NCBI GenBank assembly: GCA_031216915.1
Contig: CM062293.1
Location: 147,878,285-147,942,284, forward strand
From: Pictodentalium vernedei
Taxonomy: Eukaryota; Mollusca; Scaphopoda; Dentaliida; Dentaliidae
Length of the DNA stretch: 64,000 nucleotides
Direction: 5' to 3'
The notes beneath the pieces are model-generated. The model searched no databases, had not been told where the DNA came from, and was given only the letters and a program-made list of their open reading frames with translations. The position numbers were made by a program, and so were the translations under genes. Of the stretch, positions 10,946-21,231 are shown one piece after another (within the stretch, counting starts at the first letter, position 1; each line of letters begins with the position of its first letter).

Positions 10946-12169
10946 AATATTTTATTCAAGATAAGGCCACACAAAGTAGATCTTCTGTTTCTCAGGCCAT
11001 TATTTGTAAAATTGCATGCGGGCGAGCGTTTTTTTATTTTATTTTTTATTTCAGTAATTACTTCTTTGCCATCAAAAGTTCATGTTCTTGGTTCAAGTTT
11101 TAGGCCTCATAATCTACAGAATAACATGGGTGGTGGTGTATTTCATCCCTTGAGTGCAAGAAGGCTTTGCAATGCTAAGCATTGCAAAGCCTTCTTGCAC
11201 TCAAGGGACAAATTCATCAATTTTTTTAATTTGGGTAAAATATCAGACATAAACCATTTAATTTTTGTTTTTTTAAAGTTTAAATTGGTTATAAAAAGAG
11301 AGCATGCGGCAGCCAAAAGGACCTTGTGGGAGGGCTTGAGAAACAGATGATTTTTTATTTTTTTAGGCCTAATGTTATATGTATACATTACATAGCAGTA
11401 CAATATTAAAAAAAAAAGAAGTTTTGCTAGCAGTATACGAGATAACAGCAACAGTGATAATTAGATCGGTAGATAAACTAGGATTCAACAGGAAGCCTTA
11501 GGCTTATGTGAGCCGTCTGCTACATTTTATAGCACCTTTCGTAAAGATGATGGCCATGATCAGTAGTAACAAATGAAACACATATATCACAGCCTAATGG
11601 GGTGAGCACTAGCAGGCCAATGAATCTGGTGGAATCTCTGACCTTGGACATGCACATCACCAGTCCACGTCATACTACGTGAGCATTCTAGATGCATATG
11701 TGCAGTCACCTGCAACTCCATAATGGCTCACTTTTCTTTACATCAGCAAGTGCAGCTGGGGGTACCAACAGCTCATCAGAAAAAAATTGAAAGAGGCAAT
11801 TTATACTAATTTCATGCTTAGAATAAGTTGACCAACAGGATCAGTCCCTTAGTCAGCGTTAGAAGCAATTGTCTAAACTACACATATGTGAAATCAGAAA
11901 TGGTCTAACTGATAAAAAAAAACAAAAAATAGATGAATAAAAAGAAGAAGTCAGATAGTAAGAAGATGCAAGAAGAAGAAGTAAAATAAAGAAGAAGAAG
12001 AAGAAGCCATCCCGAATACGTGGTGCATTGTCTTTAGATAAAGTTGAATAGAAAATAGAAAAGTTAAGCATCTCTATCAATAACTAGATAGTAAAATTGT
12101 GGTACATTGCCTTAATCGTGCGGACACTGATAGAGGAATTCTTAATGAAGATGAAATATGTTCAAAAAA
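10946..12169. other. Inserted sequence with a perfect 63-bp hairpin
   Basis: Not recognised as a whole. It starts with TTTAAACAATATTTTATT, which on the minus strand resembles the 3' tail of a LINE (the same string occurs at 43855 and, as AAATAAAATATGTTTAAAC, at 31945). 11146-11208 is a perfect inverted repeat (31-bp arms, 1-nt centre) starting TCCCTTGAGTGC. A purine-rich GAAGAAGAA tract lies at 11941-12006. 11850-12169 is probably the 3' UTR of the LINE to the right. Confidence 0.4.
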
Positions 12170-13312
12170 CAGTTGGCATCACTCGTCAGAGGAACCGACC
12201 ACTCTGTAAGGTGAAGTCTTGCACTATATCAAAAGTTAGGCTGTTCTCCTTGTTACTGAAAAATTCTGAGCCAAAAAGAAGTGTGGTAATATCTATAGTG
12301 AAAGGGAGTAAATTGATGGTTCCATTGCATGCGTTTGGAAACATTGGACAATAAAGAAGGAAGTGTTCTGGAGTCTCAAATCTACCACACTGACAAAGAG
12401 GGCTAAGTGCGAGATGATTATCATATAAATGGGCATTAAGGCTGCTGCAGTGTAACCGCAATCTACAGTGGTAAATTTAAGCCATGTGAGATTTCGTGCC
12501 ACTGTAAAGTGATGGTGGTCAGAGTTTGTCATCATTTAAGAAGGTCTTAAAAATATTCAGTGATGAATTCTTGCGAACAGATAAAGCCAGGTTATTCAGC
12601 TGATCAGTTACATTAGGAATGAAAGAGGATTGGTATAATTGTGTGTGACAAAATGGAACTATGTGATTTTGGTGCGTTCGAATATTGAGTGATGCGTTTA
12701 TTGAGGATATGAGAGGTGGAACTTTATTGGCAATATGAGGAGGCGTTAAGTGGTGATGCATTTTAAAGAACTGCACAAGCTTATGTCTTCGGTGTCTTTC
12801 TTGTAGAGTGTCCCATCATGTTTCAGAGTATAATAAAGATTTACCAGCACTAATTGTTGCCCCTGTAACTATTCTCGCTGCACCGATCTGGATTTTTTCC
12901 AAGTCGGCGACTTGTCCTGACGAGCAATTATCCCAAACAGTATCACTATATTCCAGTAAAGGCCTGATAAAGGCAAAGTATATCTTTTCAAAAACATGTC
13001 TATCAAGCTCGAATTTGTGTTTCCGCAACAAGTCTAGTTGAGACCAGGCTTTGGAACAGATATATTCAATGTGATTGGTCCAGGTACATGTTGTATTTAG
13101 TACAATTCCTAGGTGTTTATGAGAATTGACTTCACTTATTTGAGCACCACCTAAAGATAAGGGTGGATGGGCAGTTGGGTTCGTTTTGTGTGAAAAAACC
13201 ATACTCTCAGTTTTTTGGGGATTAAATTCAACAAGCCATGTTTTTGCCCAGGCTCAATTACAGCTAGATCATGGTTAATTAAATTCGAGGCTTGGTTTGA
13301 ATTTTCTACAAT

Positions 13313-13445
13313 TAGATAGATAGATAGATAGATTTTTTATTTTGCAGTGTACAACTCAAATTTACATTACATTTCCTAACAATACATACATGAATATAAT
13401 TATATGATTTATAAAGTATAGAAATTCAACAGAATGATTTCCAAT
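13313..13445. mobile_element. Small LINE 3' fragment with (GATA)n tail
   Basis: This block interrupts the larger LINE just after its FADD motif. On the minus strand it reads ..GCAAAATAAAAAA then (TCTA)n, a poly-A-signal-like string followed by a simple-repeat tail (13314-13333) as at the 3' ends of CR1-type LINEs. About 130 bp long, so strongly 5'-truncated. Confidence 0.45.
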
Positions 13446-15387
13446 TGTATACTGCAGGGAGGTGACATAGCCAGATGGATATAACGAAGTATCATCTGCA
13501 AAAAGGCGTATGCTACTGAATAAATTTTTAGTTATGTCGTAATGTACATAAGGAATAGTAAGGGTCCTAGTATAGAACCTTGAGGGACTCCAGCATTTAT
13601 AGGGCACCACAGGAAAACCTCTGATCCCACAACTATTCGTTGAGCTCTATCTGAGAGGTACGATTTTAAGAACAGCAACCACTCACCCGAGACATGAATA
13701 CTCTCCAACTTATGAGCGTGACCAACATGCCATACCTTGTCGAAAGCCTTACTGACATCGCAAAAAAACAACCTTCATTGAGCATTTTACAGAATTCATC
13801 ATATATGCCAGTTAGCTGGAGGACCATAGAATCACCTGGTGTAAAACCTGACTGAAATTGGCTAAGAAAGCTTGAGTCTTCCAGGAATTGCCATAGTCAT
13901 TTAAAGATACATTTTTCAAAGACTTTACCAAGGCAGCTAATCAGAGATATGGGACGATAGTTACTAAGTTCGCGGGTTGTTTTTTTCAAAACTGGTGAAA
14001 AATTAGTCCTTTTCCACAATGAAAGAAAATATGAATTGTCTAGCAATATATTGAATAAAATTGATAGTGCTTTGCATAGAGAGACTTTACATTCTTTAAG
14101 ATGACGTGGGCTGACAAGATCAGGACTCGATGCTATGGACACCTTCAATGACTGCAGTGCTTCGTACATCTCACTCCAGTGAAGGGTAAAACCATTAATT
14201 GTTTGTGTAGGATGGCTATGGCTTCTGGCAAGAAAACATTCGAGTCGTCAACTGTTGAGATGGAACAAAAATATTCATTAAGCACTTCGGCCTTTTCAAC
14301 TTCATTCCTGTAATTAATAACAGGAATCTCTGCTTGGTGACGGTCACTGAAAAATGTTTGTTATGTTTTCCACCACTGTGAACTTAGGGTTTTGTTACTT
14401 TTTAAAACGGACTGAACTTTGGATAAGTATAAAGTTTTGGCCTTCCTGATAGCTGATACAACTTCATTCCTTTTAGTTTTATATTTTGCCCATGCATTCG
14501 GATGGCCAGTCTGCTTGGCTGCGTGATATAGCCTTCTTCTTTGTCTTATTAGTAGTCGTATTTGGTTATGCATCCAAATTGGCTGATTCGACCTCGAAGT
14601 AATATATTTGTTCGGTATATGTTCGGATGCAATATCGAGTAAATTGTAAGTGAATTTTGTGTATCTAGACATGAGATATCAAAAGGAGCATTCCAATCCT
14701 CATGGGAGAGCGCAGCATTTAATGCATCATAGTTGCCCTGGGAATACAGCCATATCCATCTCTTAAAAGTGCGGGATCATGGCACAAAAAGCTCAACTTC
14801 CACTGCAATTGGGCAGTGGTAGCGGATCATGTCAGGGATAATCAGTTCTAAGACCTCACAAGTTTTCACGATGACTGAGCTGCTGACTGCATAGAGATCT
14901 ATCAACGAGGCAGATGACTCACTGAAACATGTTGAATCACTCACAAACTGTCCAAGATTAAAATAACTGATTATTTCAGAAAAGGTACTTCTTGCATGGC
15001 CCAGCTAGTTATCGTTAAAATTGCCAGTAACTATTATGTCTTTGACTCATGTGTCCTTTGAACCTATTACGTTTTGTGAATACTTCGGGCCACAAACACT
15101 CAGCATCCGGCATCTCAAGGTCTGGGCTGTGTCGGAATGAAATGCCCTCTCTAATGTACAAGGCCACCCCACCACCTCTCGTTGGGCAGTCATAATGCAA
15201 TGGTTCATGAAACCCATGAATTATGATGTCTTTTGTAGTCATTGTTTTGTAGCCAAGTCTCAGTGAAAGCAAGAATGTCGTGAGATAAAGATTCACATTG
15301 GACAAGATCTATTTTGGGTTTCAAGCCCTGAATGTTGACATGGAGAAACCTGAAGGTATTCTGGTTGTGCTCTGAATTAACAGAGTT

Positions 15388-15417
15388 AGGACCCGGATTT
15401 ATTTCAATGTCACCTGA
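15388..15417 (-). other. 2A-like ribosome-skipping motif in LINE ORF
   Basis: Encodes SGDIEINPGP, a full match to the D-x-E-x-N-P-G-P consensus at which ribosomes skip the last Gly-Pro bond. It is preceded by a leucine/isoleucine-rich hydrophobic run (residues about 77-91 of the frame beginning at 15690) and followed about 12 residues later by the endonuclease start. N-terminal 2A motifs are known from APE-type LINEs of sea urchin, oyster, amphioxus and others. The motif itself is intact although the element is dead. Confidence 0.85.
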
Positions 15418-15841
15418 CAATAATAATAATACAGATAAGTAGAAAATGAGTAGAATTATCACAGAGGTTGAAAATGAATTTTGTTGCGGGAAATTTACAT
15501 TCGGGGCTTTGGGCTTGTTAGATGGATACTGCTTGACATTTGCACAACTTACCATTCGATGACTATAAAGTAGCCAATTACAACTTGAGTTGAGGGATAC
15601 GGTGTATACAAAGAAACAATGCAACCATAATGGTGAAACTTTCTTCCAACACAGATCCATAGAGACATAGTCACAGATAATTGAATACACAGATAGATTG
15701 GTCTTTCAAGTGCCTGAACTTTAAGCTACGAACATAAACTCCTGTGCTAAAAGTACCTATCCGAGCACGATATAACTCAAGGCAACACATCAAGTAATCT
15801 GTGAGTGATATGAAAAACTTGCTGCTCATATATAGGTGCTA

Positions 15842-15848
15842 GTCATAT

Positions 15849-15892
<44 letters not shown>

Positions 15893-16245
15893 TTTATTGG
15901 TGTTTAAGGTCACATATTTCTGCTCAATGGACAATCATGACCATGACAGTTTTATGGGTGGAGGAAGCCAGATTACCCGGAAAGAACCACCGTGCAATGG
16001 TGAGCAACTGTCAGCTCCCCAACATACCAACTCCACACAAGCAGGGTTAGCAGTGGTTAAAGACAGGTATAACATCGATGTGCAGTAAAGGCTTAGGTAC
16101 ACAGCGCCACCGTGCCCCCCATGTGGGAAATGGGGGTGAAGTGTCTTGCCCAAGAATACATGGTTGCCACAGAGGGGATTCGAACTGAGGACCTCTCATC
16201 TTACAGCCTGCACCTCTACTCGCTGGGCCAACGTGCCCCCAGGTA
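15842..16245 (-). mobile_element. tRNA-derived SINE with (AAAT)n tail
   Basis: Minus-strand SINE. The head at 16160-16245 has a B box GTTCGAATCCCC (plus strand 16176-16187) and an A-box-like CCAGCGAGTAGAGG. The body carries the family blocks GCACGGTGGCGCTGTGTAC and CCTCCACCCATAAAACTGTC. The 3' end runs into a (TTTA)n microsatellite at 15846-15891, which is its tail. It sits within the sequence interrupting the Gypsy element. Confidence 0.75.
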
Positions 16246-17504
16246 CTAGTCAAGATCACATTTAGCAACATGGGTTCATAATGAAAGCAAAATGTAATCG
16301 AGATGGTTCTGGAAGATAGATGGTAATGATTTGAGAAGAAGAAATTGCTGAGCTGAAGGATACATGGAACAAACAGAAAACAGTCAGAAAATATAAACAA
16401 TATGTACAAGATTTATGTGTAACATCTAAATGTGGCTACACATTCGGTGGCGAACCCAGGAACTGAGATGTTGTAGGTATCTTCAATATGATCAGGTTCG
16501 TTGTCATTCATATGGGACATGTTTGATTTTGTAAAACATGTACTCACACAACATGGCTATGATCAACTGACAAGTCAAAAAGCCACATTACAAATCAATT
16601 CATTAAGTATATTGGATAGCCATTCGTCTTGCCGGCATGTCATCCAATTCACTGAATGATCATGTACCTACGCTAACAAATAGTCGCTTTTTGTTCAAAG
16701 GTGGGTTGGGGCTTTCAAATAGTACCGAATTGAACATATATTTGAAAGTAAGATTTTGAAATTGAAAGGCAGTGATAAAAGCTCGAACATAACTATTACA
16801 TTTTTGGTTCTCATAACCCATTGATGCGACTCCCAATATGGCACTCAATGACAAAAGCAAAAGTGTTGATGGGACGTATCTCCCTATATACATCAATTGT
16901 TAATACTGGCTAGGGAGTGAAGAAAAGTGAGAGAAAAATGGGATAAAAAGAGAAAACTGCTGTTAAACTAATCCTCCATTATTCATCCTTGCACACCCCC
17001 TCCCCCCCATCTTAAAAAGAGAAGAATCAAAAGTCGTCAAAGCACAAGGAGGGAGGAATTCAGAGGACATCACAGTTGGGCATAGATGTATAAATCGCTG
17101 TATTCGTTCAGAGTCTTTTGGGGCTATACTTGGGAACTTATTAGGCAAAGGGGTGTCTTAATGAAGTGTACCACAGCAAACAATGTTGCCACTGGGTATA
17201 TACAATTTATAATCCGATCACCACTTCCTTTGAACTTAACTTGTTCAAAAAGAAAACCATATAATATATAATATGCCTGTAAGGCAGTATGTATTTGTCA
17301 ACTACCAAGGACACTGCACTGAGAAACTTTCGCTGACATGAATATGTAAAACTGCTTCAATCACAGATAGCACAACAACAAATCAAACAATTGACACTTA
17401 TATGGCTATATTGAGAAAACTGGCCAAAACATGCATCTATGCTGGCTTGTAAGACAACCTCATTCATGACCATATCATGTGTGGCATGAGACTCTAATAC
17501 ACAA
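16246..17504. other. No gene seen
   Basis: AT-rich sequence between the SINE and the next array-bearing repeat. No exon, domain or repeat family shared with the rest of the window was recognised. It belongs to the DNA that separates the two gag halves of the Gypsy element. Confidence 0.4.
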
Positions 17505-18420
17505 ACAAGAGGCCCCAAGGGGCCTTAATCGCTCACCTGCCAAAGTGGTTCAAAGAAGTATTTGGGTCACATTCAGTTAGACATGGTTCATCAACACTAC
17601 AAAGGAATGAAGTCATGAAAGGCAAATTTCATGGAAAAACACTAAGGAATGGATTTGAACAAACCTGAACCTAACATGGACCCCCCTGCTACCCCCTTAC
17701 CCCACCCACCCCACCCATAAAAAGCCCAGATATTAAGCCAGAGACTCAAATTGAACAAATTTGAATCTCACTCCCCTATGGATGTTGTATACCAAATATC
17801 AAAAGATTCTGATTGGTGGATCGGAAGAAGAAGATTTTTAAAGAATATTCCTCATATTGCACTAATCTGAACATCTGGACTCCCAAAGAGGGCCCAAATA
17901 TGGATCCAGGGGTTTGATTTTAACAAACATGTGAATGAATCTTCAAAAGATGTTATATGTGAAATATGAAAGCCTTTGGAGCAGTAGTATGGGAGAAGAA
18001 GATTCTTTAATGTTTTTCCCATCACTCACAGTGTTAAAAAATGATGACTTTTTCAAAGTCTTGGAAAAGTACTCTATGATAAAACTAATGGCAATATTTT
18101 TTTTGGACCATTCCTTTCTGCTGTTCCTAAGGAACCTTCACACAAAATAAAAATTCTCAGTGCTGTGTAGTTTTGGAGATATATGCATTTCAAATTTTTT
18201 CTATTTTTAGCTCCTGCGCTTCCCATGGGGTGACAAGAAAATTTGCTTTAGCATAAATTATAGTGAGCTTATAGTTAAGCTCTTGTGAGAGCTTAACTAT
18301 AAGCTCACTATAATTTATGCTAAAGAGAAGAAGTCGATAATGTAAAGTTAACGCCGGACGACGGCGGCAGACAGAAAGTGATTAACAAAGCTCCCTTTGA
18401 GCTTCGCTCAGGTGAACTAA
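17505..18420 (+). mobile_element. Helitron-like repeat, second copy
   Basis: Starts AACAAGAGGCCCCAAGGGG then CCTTAATCGCTCACC, and its first 130 bp closely follow the copy at 7499. It holds two or three ~167-bp units, then a 3' section with GCCGGACGACGGC and the terminal hairpin CCCTTTGAGCTTCGCTCA leading to GGTGAACTAA. Gypsy gag sequence resumes immediately afterwards, so this is an insertion in gag. A perfect hairpin sits inside it at 18246-18325. Confidence 0.65.
18246..18325. repeat. 80-bp perfect hairpin
   Basis: CTTTAGCATAAATTATAGTG is the start of a ~38-bp arm that is mirrored exactly, ending ..ATTTATGCTAAAG, around a 3-4 nt centre. It lies in the 3' part of the array-bearing repeat. 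The perfect match implies a recent origin or template-driven inversion. Confidence 0.85.
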
Positions 18421-19134
18421 AAAGGATTCTGCAAGAAGATAAATTAACTTTAGATAAAGCTGTTGATATGTGCCATGTGTATGAATCTACCTCCAACAAA
18501 TTAAAATACATACCCAGGGTTAGTTTTACAACAGAAGAATCAAGCAATGTGTATGTATTTAAACACCCAAAACATTACAGTAAAAAACAGTTCTCCAAAA
18601 AGAACATGCTGAACAATGCAAATACTGTAGAAAGAAATGTAAAAGGGGAAACTGCCCAGCATTTGGTAACACTTGCAACCGGTATGGCAAAATTAATCAC
18701 TTTCACTTTGCCACAGTCAGCCGCCAGTCAGAATCGAATCTGGACTGGAATATTACTGAATGACAAAACATAAATATTTAAGCCTAAAAAGCATTTTGGA
18801 CATGTCAATGCAGACATATTTTCTGATGATAGTGACAAAAGTGATTTTGAGATTAAGAACACTTGCAATATGCTAAATATACAAAACAAAATCAAATATG
18901 TTGTTAGTCAAACAGGAATGGCATGTTAAATTTCAACTACACAGCGGTTCAACAGCAAATTTAATTCTGAACAAATTCGTTGGCAATGAATTCATAGAGA
19001 AAGGTCAAAAAACCTTAGCCATGTATATCAAATCACAGCTTACAGCCCATTGTACATGCAAATTGGAATTGAACAATCCACATGTACTGGCTGGGAATGA
19101 ATTTATAAATAAAAGACTATATAAGGAAATGTGA
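18421..19134 (+). pseudogene. Gypsy gag C terminus, zinc knuckle and protease fragment
   Basis: Continues the element after the insertion: KLTLDKAVDMCHVYES (gag C terminus), then in another frame a zinc-knuckle region with CKYC near 18617 and CPAFGNTCNRYGKINH further on. From 18898 a protease-like segment reads FQLHSGSTANLIL; the normal D-T/S-G active site has His in place of the catalytic Asp. The RT and RNase H that should follow are absent: the frame passes directly to integrase sequence. At least three frame changes. Confidence 0.7.
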
Positions 19135-20227
19135 CACTTGTAGGTCTTATGAGATCGGACAGAACAGAGAAACTTTGAAATCTATTGATTTTCCTGACCA
19201 CACCTGGTCTAAGATTGGTGCAGAGTTGTTTACATTCAATGATCCCGAATACCTCAACACTGTTGATTACTACAGCAACTTCTTTGAAACAACAACATTT
19301 TGCCAGACATGGCATTCTGGAAACTGTTATCTCGGACAATGGTCCTCAATTCAGCTCTGAACTTTTCAAAAACTTCAGCCACTATTGGGGCTTCTTACAT
19401 CAAGCATCTAATCCAGGATACCCTAAATCTAAGAGAAAAGCTGAAAATGTGGTGAAGGCAGCTACAGTGCAAGACAAAATAAGTTGTAGGATAACCACTA
19501 TAAATTATGTATCTTTCTCCTCCAACACTGACCAGACCAGAATCTGATATCATTTTCTGGAAAGCTCTCACAGAGAGCTTTCCAGGAAATGATGTCAGAT
19601 TCTGATTTTATCAGAGCAGAAGCAGCAGTATACTTAGTTTATTGTGACTATGCTACAACTTATTTTGACTTGTACTGTAAGAGATTTATGAGAAAAGCTA
19701 AACATTCTCAAACAGATCCAATGCAAGCTCTGTTGAATTTGAGAAACATGCCATGGCAATCAACCAACTATAGTCTGGTACAGCAGCTGATAAGTCGACA
19801 GATGCAAACATTAATACCAACAAATTTGACACTCCTGTAACCTCAAATTCCTACAAACAACATTCATGAGAAAATATGTGACTCTTCATTGAAACAAGTG
19901 TATTATTATAATCGAACTGCTACCAACCTGAAACCACTGAAAAAGGGTGATTTTGTTAGAATCACGCCTAATAATAGCAAAGACACTAGGCAAAGAGGAC
20001 TTGTCACCAACACTACCTCTCCCAGATCTTCTGAAGTTCGCAAGGAAAATGGCAAGACTTCTGAAGGAATAGACAACACCTTCACAAAATTATTGAAACT
20101 GCGGTACGATGTGACAATACTTTTGCACCCTCTGATGATTTTCAACTTGACACTGATAGTCAGGAGACTGTCAGTGATACACTATCAGAACCAACCAACC
20201 AGTGTATCACCTCCATACCAAACCTAA
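19135..20227 (+). pseudogene. Gypsy integrase remnant with chromodomain-free tail
   Basis: Integrase core pieces are clear: FPDHTWSKIGAELFTF and NTVDYYSNFFE (first catalytic Asp in TVDYYSN), ARHGILETVISDNGPQFSS (second Asp in SDNGPQF), and GYPKSKRKAENVVKAA, where the third catalytic residue (Glu) is in KAE. After a hairpin insertion (about 19478-19660) the tail continues with DPMQALLNLRNMPWQ and YYNRTATNLKPLKKGDFVRI. The core spans at least two frames. Expected order for a Gypsy pol, but with the RT part deleted upstream. Confidence 0.75.
19478..19660. mobile_element. Hairpin MITE inserted in integrase
   Basis: Central inverted arms of ~31 bp (AGAATCTGATATCATTTTCT start, two mismatches) meet at about 19573. 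Weaker outer complementarity continues to both sides. Removing it joins two pieces of integrase sequence. Confidence 0.55.
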
Positions 20228-20554
20228 TCGGGATGAAATGTAATTAAACCATCGAACCAGATTTAATGACTTTGCGACCAATTAAGAGAAATCCCTATGG
20301 TGACCCAATACCTACTGTTTAGCGGTTTCAGGAACCTTTTCATAGATGATTTTGATATCTTTGGGATAATTCCTTCAATAGCATTTAATTTTAAATAATT
20401 CCTTCAGCACCATTTAATTTTACAAAGGTAAATGAGAGAATAAAAAAAAAGAAAAAGATATGCTGGTTTAGGGAACCTTCTGAAAGAAGGATTTGTGGTA
20501 TCTCTGGGATGATTCCTTCAACAGCATACAAATAAAAATAGAAAGAAAAAAAAA
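20228..20554 (+). other. Gypsy 3' non-coding region
   Basis: Between the integrase tail and the 3' LTR. It holds a small internal duplication: GGAACCTT..TATCTTTGGGATAATTCCTTCAA (about 20330) and GGAACCTT..ATCTCTGGGATGATTCCTTCAA (about 20470). Confidence 0.5.
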
Positions 20555-20805
20555 TTAACCCTTTACCCAACATAACAGCCAAAAAAGGATGGTGCTATTC
20601 ACAAAAATCACCAATTAATTTTTATTATTTTTTCATTTTTTGTCTCAAAAACATAGGTTATGACCCCTCTTTGGAATGAGCTCATCAAGCTCATTCCAAT
20701 GAGGGGTCATAACCTATGTTTTGGAGACAAAAAATGAAAAAAATTAGTTACTCAAGAATTTTGTTTGCAACTATCGTTTGCTTTTCATGTTAGGTAAAGG
20801 GTTAA
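20555..20805. mobile_element. TTAA MITE, subfamily A
   Basis: TTAACCCTTTACCCAACAT to ATGTTAGGTAAAGGGTTAA, 251 bp. The central arms GTCTCAAAAACATAGGTTAT and the mirrored copy enclose ATGAGCTCATCAAGCTCAT. Flanked by TTAA on both sides, as required by piggyBac-type integration. It lies a few bases before the Gypsy polypurine tract. Confidence 0.85.
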
Positions 20806-20824
20806 ACAAATAAAAAAGAAAGGA

Positions 20825-21000
20825 TGTAACAGGTTTTAAGTGTCACAAACAACCTGCCCTAGTATGTTAACCGATACATGTAAATAGAGAGCGGTTGACA
20901 TTCTGATAAATAAAGTGAATTGTATGCAAAGAGTCTGCCCTGAATGTTATGCTACCCAAATGCTCAGAACATTAAGTGTGAGCTCAAGCAAGCCATCCTA
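20825..21000 (+). mobile_element. 3' LTR of Gypsy element
   Basis: TGTAACAGGTTTTAAG through GCAAGCCATCCTA. Preceded by a purine run AAAAAAGAAAGGA that can serve as polypurine tract. It is an undisturbed version of the split 5' LTR (6882-6958 plus 10422-10516), which fixes the limits of the two insertions in that LTR. No target duplication found. Confidence 0.65.
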
Positions 21001-21102
21001 TCTCTCTCTCTCGTTCTCACTAATTCTGAAAGTGAACTCCATGAATAATCATAAAGAGATGTCCTAGCATTTATTAGGAGATTAAAAATCATCTTGACTT
21101 AC

Positions 21103-21206
21103 TTATATCTGTAATCAGATGGTCTTTTCTCTTCACACCTGTCTAGAAGCCTCTCTAACAATGACCGAGGAATAGGGAGGCGATTGTGGAAAGTTATATC
21201 CTTCAT
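21103..21206 (-). CDS. C1orf87: C1orf87-like gene, exon 5 of those visible
   Basis: 104 bp exon with acceptor TTACTTTGTTTCAG| and donor AA|GTAAGTCAAG on the minus strand. Enters in phase 0, leaves in phase 2. It encodes MKDITFHNRLPIPRSLLERL and a further 14 residues ending PSDYRY, joining in frame to NWKRFA of the next exon. LP(L/I)P and SLLExLL are shared with vertebrate C1orf87 as remembered. A mobile element begins within about 30 bp of the acceptor, so the splicing signals are confined to a very short window. Confidence 0.75.
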
Positions 21207-21231
21207 CTGAAACAAAGTAATCAGAGAACCT

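Larger units (their letters stand above)
12170..15690 (-). pseudogene. APE-type non-LTR retrotransposon (LINE) with 2A-like N terminus
   Basis: Minus-strand ORF2 remnants run continuously but with frameshifts and stops. In order: a hydrophobic N-terminal stretch ending in a 2A-like motif (15388-15417); the start of the endonuclease (FRFLHVNIQG, DILAFTETWL, around 15235-15360); an endonuclease block with GGGVALYIREG (about 15150); a linker (14361-14672); RT motifs NYRPISLISCLGKVFEK (about 13905-13960), DVSKAFDKVWH (13725-13760), AGVPQGSILGPLLFLMYI (about 13535-13590) and the catalytic FADD (about 13480-13500); the thumb region HLGIVLN (about 13100); and a C-terminal CQCG..ETPEHFL..CP finger (12375-12420). 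The endonuclease-RT layout places it in the CR1/L2/Jockey-like group. A smaller 3' fragment with a GATA tail is inserted at about 13313-13445. Confidence 0.85.

Noticed and set aside
10838..11350. 170-codon plus-strand ORF as a gene
   Set aside because: Only the first ~35 codons resemble Gypsy gag; the rest runs through foreign DNA and one arm of a perfect hairpin.
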